From: JAUVKT01 sp942491535
GTDB taxonomy: Bacteria; Bacteroidota; Bacteroidia; Bacteroidales; VadinHA17
Length of the DNA stretch: 64,000 bases
Reading direction: 5' to 3'
Assembly (NCBI GenBank): GCA_942491535.1
Contig: CALOBV010000006.1
Span: forward strand, 124,001 to 188,000
A program made the translations under genes and the position numbers. The notes below the pieces were generated by a model, which saw only the letters and a list, made by a program, of their open reading frames with translations, did no database searches and was not told the DNA's origin. Shown here piece by piece: positions 1 through 8,298 of this stretch. How positions within the stretch are numbered: the stretch's first letter is position 1; each line of letters starts with the position of its first letter.

Positions 1-177
1 CAAAACTCCGGACTTGGTCTTGTTTTGCTGTTTAATCCTAAGATATTCCCCCCTGAACTTGCTATAGGAGGTATGGCAGTAATAGTTGCCTGGTGGGGAG
101 TATGGCATATTATTTCAGGGCTAACTACTGCTGGAATATGGTCTAGGATCCCTCTGAAGGGAGAAAAGGGTGATTAA
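1..177 (+). CDS. C-terminal end of a BASS-family sodium symporter (partial)
   Basis: The reading frame is open from base 1 and ends at TAA 175-177, giving 58 residues. It starts with QNSGLGLVLLFNP and carries a membrane segment with AWWGVWHIISG, which I recognise as the last helices of bile acid:sodium symporter (BASS) family proteins. These inner-membrane carriers import organic anions with sodium. The tail IPLKGEKGD would be cytoplasmic. The N-terminal part lies outside the window, so the substrate cannot be judged. The acyltransferase gene follows 26 bp downstream and could be co-transcribed. Confidence 0.72.
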   Translation, partial: QNSGLGLVLLFNPKIFPPELAIGGMAVIVAWWGVWHIISGLTTAGIWSRIPLKGEKGD

Positions 178-203
178 TATTATTTGAAGGGTAGTTAAAT
201 AAA

Positions 204-1538
204 ATGGGTAAAAATAATATCGAAAAGTACTCGTTATTCTACAGTACTTTAAAAGGGATAGCCAGGTTCTGGCATAATAATGTTTATTACCGAAAGGTAA
301 TAACAGCCGGACAGGAAAATATCGACTATAATGCTCACAATATTTATTCGATAAACCATCAGAATGCGCTGATGGATCCTCTTGCACTAATCTTTACTGC
401 AAAGGGTCAGCCCATATTTCTTACCAGAGCCAGTGCATTTAAGAATAAATTTATAGCAAGGCTCCTGTACGCAATGAAGATGCTCCCTGTATTCAGAATA
501 AGAGACGGATTTGAGACTGTCAGGCAGAATGATGAAATTTTCGAAAAGACAATCGATGTTATTAAGAATAAAAACGGTCTGGGAATCCTTCCGGAGGGTA
601 ACCATGCAGGCTTCAGGCGTTTTAGGCAACTTAAGAAGGGTATTTGCCGTATTGCATTTCAAACTGAAGCAGCTAATGACTTTAATCTGGATATACAGAT
701 TGTGCCTGTTGCAGTTGAGTATTCACATTACTTCAAGTTCAGGCAGGTTGTGACTGTATTATATGGCAAGCCTTTCGGGTTTGCCGAATTTCATGACCTC
801 TATCGTGAAAAACCCCAGGTGGCACTTAACAAGTTGCTTGATAAGATAGCCTCCAGGATGAAGGAGCTGATGATACATATAGAGTCTGAAGAAGATTATG
901 AGGCAATTGATGAGCTAAGGGAGGTTGTAAATGGTAAATACAGCTCTGATAAAAAAAACCCGAAAATCTACAGGGATAAGGAGCTGATCAGGAAGGTTGA
1001 GGAAACTGAAAAAAAAGATCCGCAGCTTTACCTTGGTATTTGTAATAAGTCTCTTAAGATAAAAAATATAGCCAAAAGTCTTAATATTGGATATTATCAT
1101 CTCGACAAACCAAAACCAAAATATATTGCTCATGTAATGGCTACCCTGGGATTGATTTTTCTCGCTCCTGTTGCACTATACGGATTTATAACAAACCTGG
1201 TCTTCTATCGTATTCCGAACATGGCGTTAAAGAATATTAAGGACGAGCAATTCTGGTCGAGCATAAGATTTGGAATATCGCTGGCCATGGCAATAGTATT
1301 TGTCCCGATTTATATTGTTCTGGCATTCGTATTTTTACCCAGCTGGTGGATAGCCCTTCTTGTTCTAATAAGTATTTTACCTGCCGGCTGGCTTTCATGG
1401 AACTATTTTATAATATGGAAAAAGTTACGTGAAGGTGTCAGGGTAAGAAAATATATAAACCGGAAAAACCCGGAATATAAAATATTATCAAATCTATATG
1501 ACGATCTGCTGGCAGATCTTTCAAAAGTGTATATGTGA
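204..1538 (+). CDS. PlsC-like lysophospholipid/glycerophosphate acyltransferase with C-terminal membrane domain
   Basis: The protein has 444 residues. Its N-terminal half is an acyltransferase of the PlsC/LPLAT superfamily, with the active-site signature NHQNALMD (H52 and D58, an HX5D spacing seen in Bacteroidetes members rather than the usual HX4D) and the phosphate-binding PEG motif at 130-132. Two hydrophobic stretches, about 308-338 and 352-405, form a C-terminal membrane domain beyond the usual PlsC length. Likely role: acyl transfer to a glycerophosphate or lysolipid at the inner membrane; the acyl acceptor is not predictable. Its stop overlaps the start of the SDR gene (TGATG), so the two are translationally coupled. 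The start follows an A-rich stretch without a clear Shine-Dalgarno site. Confidence 0.82.
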   Translation: MGKNNIEKYSLFYSTLKGIARFWHNNVYYRKVITAGQENIDYNAHNIYSINHQNALMDPLALIFTAKGQPIFLTRASAFKNKFIARLLYAMKMLPVFRIRDGFETVRQNDEIFEKTIDVIKNKNGLGILPEGNHAGFRRFRQLKKGICRIAFQTEAANDFNLDIQIVPVAVEYSHYFKFRQVVTVLYGKPFGFAEFHDLYREKPQVALNKLLDKIASRMKELMIHIESEEDYEAIDELREVVNGKYSSDKKNPKIYRDKELIRKVEETEKKDPQLYLGICNKSLKIKNIAKSLNIGYYHLDKPKPKYIAHVMATLGLIFLAPVALYGFITNLVFYRIPNMALKNIKDEQFWSSIRFGISLAMAIVFVPIYIVLAFVFLPSWWIALLVLISILPAGWLSWNYFIIWKKLREGVRVRKYINRKNPEYKILSNLYDDLLADLSKVYM

Positions 1539-2335
1539 TGAAGTTTCTTGAGGAGAAGGTGGTGTGGATAACCGGAGCTTCATCCGGTATAGGAGAGGCG
1601 CTTGTATACGAAACCGTAAAGATGGGAGCAAGAATTATTGCTTCTTCCAATTGTAATAAAGAGCTAAACGAGCTTAGAGAAAATTGTGGCGAACTTAGCG
1701 ACAGGGTAGATATAGTATGCTTTGATCTTACTGACACTGAAAATATTGCAGGTATTGTAAGCCAACAGATCGAAAAGTTTGGCCATATAGATTACCTGGT
1801 AAACCTTGGAGGTATAAGTCACCGTTCGAGGGTAGATGAAACACCCTTATCTATCGACAGGAAAATAATGGAAATCAATTATTTTGGTACGATTGCACTC
1901 AGTAAGGCTGTTCTGCCATATATGATTAAACAGAAAAGTGGTCATATACTGGCAACAAGCAGTATATCAGGAAGATTTGGTTTCCCCTTACGTTCGGCTT
2001 ATTCGGCATCGAAACAGGCTATTCACGGTTTTATTGAGACCCTGCATCTGGAGAACAAGATCAATAATGTAAGGGGTACTGTTATTATCCCGGGAAGGGT
2101 GCGAACAAATATATCGAAGCATGCTCTTTTACCAGATGGCACAGAGCAGGGTACAATGGACCCTGGATTGGAAAAAGGTATTACACCGAAAAAAGCAGCC
2201 ATAACAATAATCAAGGGTATAAAAAGGAATAAACGAGAGATTAAAGTGGGAGGCTCCGAATTAATTATGCTATTTATCAGGAAGTTTTTCCCATCAATTT
2301 TCTTTAATATTGCATCAAGGATAGAACCCAGGTAA
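1538..2335 (+). CDS. Short-chain dehydrogenase/reductase
   Basis: This is a classical SDR of 265 residues. It has the nucleotide-binding TGASSGIG motif (12-19), structural N114, catalytic S141/S142, and Y155 with K159 in YSASK. The usual NNAG is changed to NLGG. I chose ATG 1538, which overlaps the upstream TGA by one base; an in-frame GTG three bases earlier is less likely. A hydrophobic C-terminal stretch may associate with the membrane. Coupling to the acyltransferase suggests a lipid or sterol-like substrate, such as the DHRS7-type SDRs it resembles, but that is inference. Confidence 0.85.
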   Translation: MKFLEEKVVWITGASSGIGEALVYETVKMGARIIASSNCNKELNELRENCGELSDRVDIVCFDLTDTENIAGIVSQQIEKFGHIDYLVNLGGISHRSRVDETPLSIDRKIMEINYFGTIALSKAVLPYMIKQKSGHILATSSISGRFGFPLRSAYSASKQAIHGFIETLHLENKINNVRGTVIIPGRVRTNISKHALLPDGTEQGTMDPGLEKGITPKKAAITIIKGIKRNKREIKVGGSELIMLFIRKFFPSIFFNIASRIEPR

Positions 2336-2384
2336 AACAATTTCATTATTAAAGAGTTATATATATAGACATTAACAGCGAAAA

Positions 2385-3482
2385 ATGAGTAAGTATGTAA
2401 TAAGTGGGATCCAGCAGATGGGTGTAGGCGTAAAAAATCTTCATGAGGCCTGGGAGTGGTATAGAAGGTTTTTTGGTATGGATGTACCAATATTTGAGGA
2501 AGAAGCAGAAGCCAGGTTAATGCTGCCATATACAGGAGGAGAACCAAGAAGCAGGCATGCAGTTCTTGCAATGAACCTGCAGAGTGGTGGTGGTTTTGAA
2601 ATATGGCAATATATGGGAAGACAACCTATGTATCCGGGAAAAGAGATCCTGGCAGGTGACCTGGGTATTTATGCCTGTAAGATGAAAGTAAAGAATGTTG
2701 ATGATGCACTCAGACATTTCAAGGAAATTAAGGCACCCATTCTTGGTGAGCCTGTAGAAGACCCTTTCGGCAGGAAAACATTTTTTATTAAAGACCCCTA
2801 TAACAATATTTTTCAGTTTGTTGAAGCAAATGACTGGTTCCTTAATGAGAAAAAAGTAAACGGGGGTTCATATGGTGCTGTTATCGGCGTAAGTGATATA
2901 GAGAAATCAATGGTGGTTTATTCAGGTATCCTGGGCTATGATAAGGTAATTTACGATAAAACCGGAACCTTTGAGGATCTGAATTGTCTGCCCGGGGGCG
3001 AAGGCAGATTCAGGAGGGTTCTGCTCAGCAGAAATAAGCCATTTGCAGGCGCTTTTCACAGAATGCTTGGAAACAGTGTTATTGAGTTAATAAGCGCGGT
3101 AGACAGATCGCCGGAAAAAATATACAAAGACAGGTACTGGGGTGACCCGGGCTTTATTCACCTTTGTTATGATATATCAGGCATGGATAAGCTAAAGCAA
3201 AAATGCGAAGAAAGTGGCTCTGCCTTTACAGTCGACAGTAAGGCAAGTCATGATATAAAAGGCTTTGATATGGGTGAGGCAGCCGGTCATTTTGCATATA
3301 TTGAAGATCCCGACGGAACACTTATCGAGTTTGTTGAAACTCTTAAAATACCAATTATTAAGAAATTAGGCTGGTATATTAATTTAGAAAAAAGAGCACC
3401 CGAAAAGAAATTACCTAACTGGATACTCAAGGTTTTAAGGTTTTCGAGGGTAAGAGATAAAAGATTGAAGATTGAAGATTAA
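2385..3482 (+). CDS. Two-domain VOC (glyoxalase/dioxygenase fold) protein
   Basis: The protein has 365 residues with two vicinal-oxygen-chelate modules, about 7-150 and 160-315. Each ends in the DPxxNxxxF(V/I)E pattern (DPYNNIFQFVEA; DPDGTLIEFVET). The first metal ligand normally found in the opening strand is Gln rather than His in module 1 (QQMGVGV), so metal binding may be partial. The family includes ring-cleaving dioxygenases, glyoxalases and isomerases; the reaction here cannot be named. It lies 49 bp after the SDR gene and ends before a terminator. The last codons (DKRLKIED) are made from a GATTGAA short repeat that runs over the stop codon. Confidence 0.75.
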   Translation: MSKYVISGIQQMGVGVKNLHEAWEWYRRFFGMDVPIFEEEAEARLMLPYTGGEPRSRHAVLAMNLQSGGGFEIWQYMGRQPMYPGKEILAGDLGIYACKMKVKNVDDALRHFKEIKAPILGEPVEDPFGRKTFFIKDPYNNIFQFVEANDWFLNEKKVNGGSYGAVIGVSDIEKSMVVYSGILGYDKVIYDKTGTFEDLNCLPGGEGRFRRVLLSRNKPFAGAFHRMLGNSVIELISAVDRSPEKIYKDRYWGDPGFIHLCYDISGMDKLKQKCEESGSAFTVDSKASHDIKGFDMGEAAGHFAYIEDPDGTLIEFVETLKIPIIKKLGWYINLEKRAPEKKLPNWILKVLRFSRVRDKRLKIED

Positions 3483-3486
3483 AGAT
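3463..3486 (+). repeat. Short 7-bp tandem repeat at gene end
   Basis: GATTGAA, GATTGAA, GATTAAA and a partial unit run across the stop codon (TAA 3480-3482) of the VOC gene. The last residues of that protein are therefore repeat-derived. Similar short arrays flank several other genes in this window. Confidence 0.7.
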
Positions 3487-3490
3487 ATAT

Positions 3491-3516
3491 AAAAGGGCTC
3501 CAATGGCGCCCTTTTT
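3491..3516 (+). terminator. Rho-independent terminator after the VOC gene
   Basis: AAAGGGC (3492-3498) pairs with GCCCTTT (3508-3514) across a 9-base loop, and five T residues end the element. It closes the acyltransferase-SDR-VOC unit and separates it from the convergent dipeptidase gene. Confidence 0.75.
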
Positions 3517-3546
3517 AATTTTCACACTATTACTCCGCTTGCAGTT

Positions 3547-4770
3547 TTACACAGGTAGCAAGGTTTCCTGCGATATCCTTTCAACCTCTTTAAGAACACG
3601 CATTACGTTACCTCCCCAGATTTTTTCCAGCTCCTTCTTTGTATATCCCCTTCTCAGCATTTCAATGGTCAGGTTTTTCATTTGAGAAACATCCATTACA
3701 TCTTCTATACCTCCTCCACCATCAAAATCTGTTCCTATCCCTACGTAATCGATTCCCGCAATCTGGATTACATGATCAATATGATCTACTGCATCAGCAA
3801 CTGTTGCATATTTTCTGTATTTATTCCTGGTAGTATAATATTCGTTTCTTGCTTTATCAAACTCCTCCTTGGTGAGGTCCTCAAAATTATTATACTTCTC
3901 CCTGATATCTTTTAGCATCTTATCGAGCTCAGGATCGGGTTCAGGCTGTCTCAGGTAATTACTTAGGATGCATATCTGTATAACTCCACCATTATCTTTC
4001 AGTGCCAATATCATATCATCGGTAAGATTTCTTGGACTCTCACACAGTGCCCTGCACGATGAGTGTGAAGCGATAACAGGTGCCTTTGAAGTCTCAATAA
4101 CATCGTAAAAAGATTCATCAGAAATATGAGAAACATCTACCATCATACCAAGCCTGTTCATTTCGACAACTACCTTTTCGCCAAACTCTGAAAGTCCGTT
4201 ATACTCGGGCCCATTAGAATCAGTGGAGGAATCACATATATCATTATTACTTGAATGTGAAAGAGTTATATACCTGGCACCGCGATTATAAAATTCCTCT
4301 ACTTTCGAGAGATCATTTCCCACAGGGTATCCATTCTCCATACCAATAAAGGCAGCTATCTTACCCTGGCTGTTTATCCTGTAGGCATCATCAACGCTTA
4401 ATGCAATCTCTGCCTGGTCTGAGTTTTTCTCAACGTTGGCATGAATAGCATCAAATATCTCAACTGCTTTATTATATACTTTTAGATGATCTTCTTCTGT
4501 CCTGGGCCCCTGTCCAAGATATACTGCAAAGAATTCAGAATCAAGGCCTCCCTCCCTCATTCTAGGGAAATCGACACATCCATCATCATTTCTAACCCCA
4601 AGATCAAAACCAGATCGCATTAATCTCATTGGCGTATCACAGTGTGTATCTACTGTAAGAATTGTTTCATGAATCTTATCTGCCCTTTTAATAAGAGCCT
4701 CTTCCGTGTCACCACCGCAGGCAGTAAACAACAGGGAAATAACAAATAGTGCAATAAAATATTTTTTCAT
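3547..4770 (-). CDS. Membrane dipeptidase (renal dipeptidase family, peptidase M19), lipoprotein
   Basis: The protein has 407 residues. A lipoprotein signal ends in the lipobox LFTAC, with Cys18 as the lipidated residue followed by GGDTEE. The M19 zinc site is visible: H43 and D45 in DTHCDTP, bridging E145 in GMENGYP, and later His residues in VSHISDE and ASHSSCRAL. GIGTDFDGG near the C terminus carries the conserved Asp. M19 enzymes hydrolyse dipeptides, including those with a D-residue on the C-terminal side. Cell location is probably the periplasm or outer membrane, in peptide scavenging or peptidoglycan turnover. The gene stands alone between two terminators. Confidence 0.9.
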   Translation of the reverse strand: MKKYFIALFVISLLFTACGGDTEEALIKRADKIHETILTVDTHCDTPMRLMRSGFDLGVRNDDGCVDFPRMREGGLDSEFFAVYLGQGPRTEEDHLKVYNKAVEIFDAIHANVEKNSDQAEIALSVDDAYRINSQGKIAAFIGMENGYPVGNDLSKVEEFYNRGARYITLSHSSNNDICDSSTDSNGPEYNGLSEFGEKVVVEMNRLGMMVDVSHISDESFYDVIETSKAPVIASHSSCRALCESPRNLTDDMILALKDNGGVIQICILSNYLRQPEPDPELDKMLKDIREKYNNFEDLTKEEFDKARNEYYTTRNKYRKYATVADAVDHIDHVIQIAGIDYVGIGTDFDGGGGIEDVMDVSQMKNLTIEMLRRGYTKKELEKIWGGNVMRVLKEVERISQETLLPV

Positions 4771-4852
4771 ATCATTAGGTATTATACAGAAGGCTAAATT
4801 AGATAAAAACTGTGCTAAAAAATGTTAAACACACCTATTGTAAAACACCAAA

Positions 4853-4880
4853 AAGAAGCCCCATCCAGAATGAATGGGGC
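4853..4880 (-). terminator. Rho-independent terminator of the T9SS cargo gene
   Basis: GCCCCAT (4858-4864) and ATGGGGC (4874-4880) form a 7-bp stem. On the minus strand it is followed by a T-rich run (TTCTTTTT). It lies between the small T9SS protein gene and the dipeptidase gene. Confidence 0.75.
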
Positions 4881-4937
4881 AGCCATGAAAAGAATGGAAA
4901 AATTGCTTTTGGACAGTAAAAGCATCTTTAAGCTATA

Positions 4938-5435
4938 TTATAGCTTTATAATTTTGTAAATATTTATTCTTATACCATTTTGTATACGCAGTATATAGGT
5001 TCCTGACGTATATTGCTGAATATTTATTTGTTTCAATAAATCACCAGGCAGTACCTTGCCTGAATAAACCAACCTTCCGTCGGCCGAGTTCAGGTAAATA
5101 TCAGTTTCACCAACCAGGGGTGCAGAGAAATTTATGTTTACCAATTCGCTGGTCGGATTTGGATATACAGTAACTTCAACTCCCAGTTCAGGATTCTTCT
5201 GGATCATGTCAATTACCAGCTTCGACTGATGAAAACCCTGGGTTAAAATTAAATCTCCACTACCTGATTCGACTGTTGCGATAACAAGTTCTCCAAGCGT
5301 CCAGCTCAGGGAAATTGAATTATCGCCCGAAACATCAAATCCACCTGCAGAAGCAACAACCTGCTGCTTGATTTCCTGCCCGGAAACAGATAATACAAAC
5401 ATAAAAACAAGAAATGTTGTTAGAAATGATTTCAT
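4938..5435 (-). CDS. Small secreted protein with type IX secretion C-terminal sorting domain
   Basis: With the start at 5435 the protein has 165 residues and begins with a good signal peptide (MKSFLTTFLVFMFVLSVSGQ). An earlier in-frame ATG at 5498 would put 21 polar residues in front of it. About residues 30-70 hold a conserved head (SWTLGELVIAT, LTQGFHQ) seen at the N terminus of many short Bacteroidetes secreted proteins. The rest is a type A T9SS sorting domain: VYPNPTSELVNI, a middle DGRLVYSG strand and a final GTYILRIQNG. It should be exported by the Sec and type IX systems and end up on the cell surface or outside. No catalytic domain is visible. Confidence 0.8.
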   Translation of the reverse strand: MKSFLTTFLVFMFVLSVSGQEIKQQVVASAGGFDVSGDNSISLSWTLGELVIATVESGSGDLILTQGFHQSKLVIDMIQKNPELGVEVTVYPNPTSELVNINFSAPLVGETDIYLNSADGRLVYSGKVLPGDLLKQINIQQYTSGTYILRIQNGIRINIYKIIKL

Positions 5436-5616
5436 TCCAGTAGGTGTCTGAGGTTTAATTATTGGAATAAATTTAGAAAAAAAAGGATCAAAATGCAATT
5501 ATCAGGTATTTATTTTAATGAATGGCCTCTGCGGATAGATAAACGTTAAAATTATACAGGCGAATATCAGCGTTTAAAATAAATATGGCATTCATTCTGA
5601 TTCTTCATTAAAGTAC

Positions 5617-5624
5617 TAAATTTG
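5617..5624 (+). promoter_or_regulatory. -7 box of the DMT transporter promoter
   Basis: TAAATTTG matches the Bacteroidetes -7 consensus TAnnTTTG. It ends 8 bases before the ATG at 5633, so transcription would begin only a few bases before the start codon and the mRNA would be almost leaderless. I did not find a good -33 TTG at the right distance. Confidence 0.45.
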
Positions 5625-5632
5625 CAGGCATT

Positions 5633-6505
5633 ATGGGAAAAAGCACAAAAGCTCTAAACTGGCTGATTTTAATAATCCTGGCATTTATTTGGGGAACATC
5701 ATTTATTTTGATCAAAAAGGGGCTTGAATCATATAACTCTTTTCAAATTGCCTCGCTAAGGATTTTCATCTCCTTTGTATTCCTCTTACCAATAGCAATC
5801 AAGAACATTAAGCTGGTAAACAGAAAAAATATTGGATCTTTCCTTATCATAGGGTTTATAGGCAGTGCCTTCCCTGCGTTTCTCTACCCGGCTGCCCAGA
5901 CTAATATCGATAGCTCTGTAGCAGGTATGTTAAACTCCCTAACCCCTGTATTTACATTGCTTTTCGGAATGTTTTTCTATTCAAGGAAGGCGAAAACTCA
6001 TCAGGTACTCGGAATTATCCTGGGTTTTATAGGAGCTGCTGGCCTGATATATAAGGGATCATTCTCTTTTAACTCATATGGTCTTTATATAGTACTGGCA
6101 ACTATGTTTTATGGAATAAGCAGTAACCAGGTAGCTCAATTAAAAAACATTAATGGAATGATAATTACTGCTCTGGCATTCCTGTTTGTAGGGCCAATAG
6201 CCGGGATAAACCTGGTTCTGTCTGATTTCTCAGAGGCTGTTCAAACTGCGCACTGGCTAAGGAACCTTGGATATATTGCCATACTCTCGATTTTCGGTTC
6301 AGGTCTTGCCCTGGCCCTCTTTAACATTCTTATTCTTAGAACCAGTCCGGTATTTGCGTCTTCAGTTACCTACCTTATTCCAATTGTTGCAACTCTCTGG
6401 GGAATAATCGACAGCGAAGCGATCACTTCCTTTATGATTATTTCTGTAATTTGCATAATGGGAGGTGTATATCTTGCAACACTCCGGTCAAAAAAGAGAA
6501 TATAA
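5633..6505 (+). CDS. EamA/DMT-superfamily exporter
   Basis: The protein has 290 residues with about ten hydrophobic segments in two repeated halves. The start of the first repeat, WGTSFILIKKGL, is the typical EamA signature. The family exports small metabolites such as amino acids or nucleosides across the inner membrane; the substrate is not predictable. The TAA is 5 bases before the GTG of lnt, so the two genes form one transcript. Confidence 0.85.
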   Translation: MGKSTKALNWLILIILAFIWGTSFILIKKGLESYNSFQIASLRIFISFVFLLPIAIKNIKLVNRKNIGSFLIIGFIGSAFPAFLYPAAQTNIDSSVAGMLNSLTPVFTLLFGMFFYSRKAKTHQVLGIILGFIGAAGLIYKGSFSFNSYGLYIVLATMFYGISSNQVAQLKNINGMIITALAFLFVGPIAGINLVLSDFSEAVQTAHWLRNLGYIAILSIFGSGLALALFNILILRTSPVFASSVTYLIPIVATLWGIIDSEAITSFMIISVICIMGGVYLATLRSKKRI

Positions 6506-6510
6506 TTAAG

Positions 6511-8130
6511 GTGAAACAACTTTTTAATAAACCATTTATCCAGTCTGTCACAGGCGGCATTTTAATGTCTCTGTCATGGAGAGAACATCTAAGCCCTTTA
6601 ATTATACTGGTTGCCTTTGTCCCCTTTCTTGTAATCCTATTCCAAGCGAAGATTGAAAGAAGTTCCGTATCAAAAGTATTTACCCGCTTACTTCCTGGCT
6701 TCCTTCTATTTAACATCATTACTTTTTCATGGCTGGGAAAAGCTTCAATAGCCGGAGCTACGATGGCAATTCTTGCCCACTCCTTCCTTATGTCCTTTAC
6801 CCTCTGTCTAGTGTATCTTGTATATCAGAAGGCAAGCAAACTTACTACCGCAATAAGTTTTATCAGCTTCTGGCTGGGGTATGAATATATTTGTTTAAAG
6901 ATCAGTATTATCTCTCCATGGTTGAATACAGGTAATGTTTTCGGGAAAGAACCCGGATTGATACAATGGTATGAATATACCGGTGCCGGTGGAGGAACAC
7001 TCTGGGTCCTCCTGGTAAACCTGCTGATATTTAACGCCCTGGTGAAGCTGCATAAAAGCAGAGAAAGAATACTGAAGCACCTCTTACCTGCCTTAAGCAT
7101 GATATTGCTTCCCATTATATTATCTGTTATTACTGGTGCACGATTCTCAGAAGATACTCCTGCCGAGAGAGTAGTTATTGTTCAACCCAATGTTGATCCC
7201 TATACGCAGAAATTTGATAGTCTTCCTTTTTTTACCCAGCTTGATAATATGCTGTCGCTTACTGATGGGAAAATAGATGAATCAACCAGGTGGCTGGTAT
7301 TTCCGGAAACCGCAATTGACGATCCATTTGATGAATCTGAAGCAGATAACAACAGGTATATCAGGAGAATTAAGAAGTATTTCTCAGAATATGATAGTCT
7401 GAATATTATTCTGGGAGCAACAACAACCGCAATATATATAGATGACAATCCCCGGGATATAAAATCAGGTAAGGAAAGAGGCACAATAAATTCTTCCCGC
7501 GAACTGTACAATAGTGCAGTTCATTTTGGAAAAGATTCTGAGATATTATTCTATCATAAATCAAAACTAGTACCCGGGTTTGAGAAAAAGGTAGCATTCC
7601 TCCCACCCTTTCTGGAAAAAATAATAATTCCTGATCTGGGTGGTACTATGTCGGGCTACGGCATACAAAACGAAAGAGAGGTGTTTACTCATACTACAGG
7701 AAGAACAAAGGCTGCACCGGTAATATGCTATGAGTCGGCTTATGGAGAGTTTACAACTCAATATATTCATAAAGGGGCAGGTTTTATTGCGATTATCACT
7801 AACGATGGATGGTGGAAAAATACGCCAGCTTATAAACAACACTTATGGTTTGCTTCTCTCAGGGCCATTGAAAACAGAAGGCCGGTTGTGAGGTCTGCCA
7901 ACACAGGAATATCTTGTATTATTAATAAGAAAGGAATAATCACAGAGTCGCTCCCATGGTGGGAAGAAGGAGTGCTTGTTTCAGATATTTGTCCGGGAGA
8001 GACAAGCACTTCATATGCTGCCCACGGCGACATTATCTACAGGTATTCTGCTTTTGCCAGCCTTGTAATCCTAATCCTCGCATTTATAGCTGCTCCAATA
8101 AGAAATTTACAAAAAATGCAACTTTTGTAA
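6511..8130 (+). CDS. lnt: Apolipoprotein N-acyltransferase
   Basis: The protein has 539 residues from the GTG at 6511. That start fits the preceding stop at 6505; a longer ATG frame from 6451 would lie inside the transporter gene. The first ~200 residues are hydrophobic membrane helices. The rest is a carbon-nitrogen hydrolase (nitrilase) domain with the Glu-Lys-Cys triad in VFPETAI, HKSKLVPG and VICYESAYG. A final membrane segment follows. Lnt transfers the third acyl chain from phospholipid to the N-terminal Cys of lipoproteins, here substrates such as GldD and the M19 dipeptidase. Spacing places it in an operon with the DMT exporter. Confidence 0.9.
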   Translation: MKQLFNKPFIQSVTGGILMSLSWREHLSPLIILVAFVPFLVILFQAKIERSSVSKVFTRLLPGFLLFNIITFSWLGKASIAGATMAILAHSFLMSFTLCLVYLVYQKASKLTTAISFISFWLGYEYICLKISIISPWLNTGNVFGKEPGLIQWYEYTGAGGGTLWVLLVNLLIFNALVKLHKSRERILKHLLPALSMILLPIILSVITGARFSEDTPAERVVIVQPNVDPYTQKFDSLPFFTQLDNMLSLTDGKIDESTRWLVFPETAIDDPFDESEADNNRYIRRIKKYFSEYDSLNIILGATTTAIYIDDNPRDIKSGKERGTINSSRELYNSAVHFGKDSEILFYHKSKLVPGFEKKVAFLPPFLEKIIIPDLGGTMSGYGIQNEREVFTHTTGRTKAAPVICYESAYGEFTTQYIHKGAGFIAIITNDGWWKNTPAYKQHLWFASLRAIENRRPVVRSANTGISCIINKKGIITESLPWWEEGVLVSDICPGETSTSYAAHGDIIYRYSAFASLVILILAFIAAPIRNLQKMQLL

Positions 8131-8241
8131 TATTGACTTGTCATTTAATCTGAGAAGAGTTTAGAATCTAACCTGCAGCAGTCTCAGGGGCTCTGAGAGG
8201 CCTTACCTGCAATGTAATATTTAAACTTGGTTCGTTCTGAA

Positions 8242-8272
8242 ATAAAAAAGGGACGCAAATCCTTGCGTCCCT
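8242..8272 (-). terminator. Rho-independent terminator of dsbD
   Basis: A perfect 10-bp stem, AGGGACGCAA (8249-8258) with TTGCGTCCCT (8263-8272), has a four-base loop. On the minus strand it is followed by six T residues. It also separates the convergent lnt gene. Confidence 0.88.
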
Positions 8273-8298
8273 ACTATCTTTGATTGATTAAATTTCTT

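Noticed and set aside
6451..6510. Longer lnt start at ATG 6451
   Set aside because: It would overlap the end of the transporter gene by 55 bases with a non-family N terminus (HNGRCISCNTPV). The GTG at 6511 gives a normal protein.
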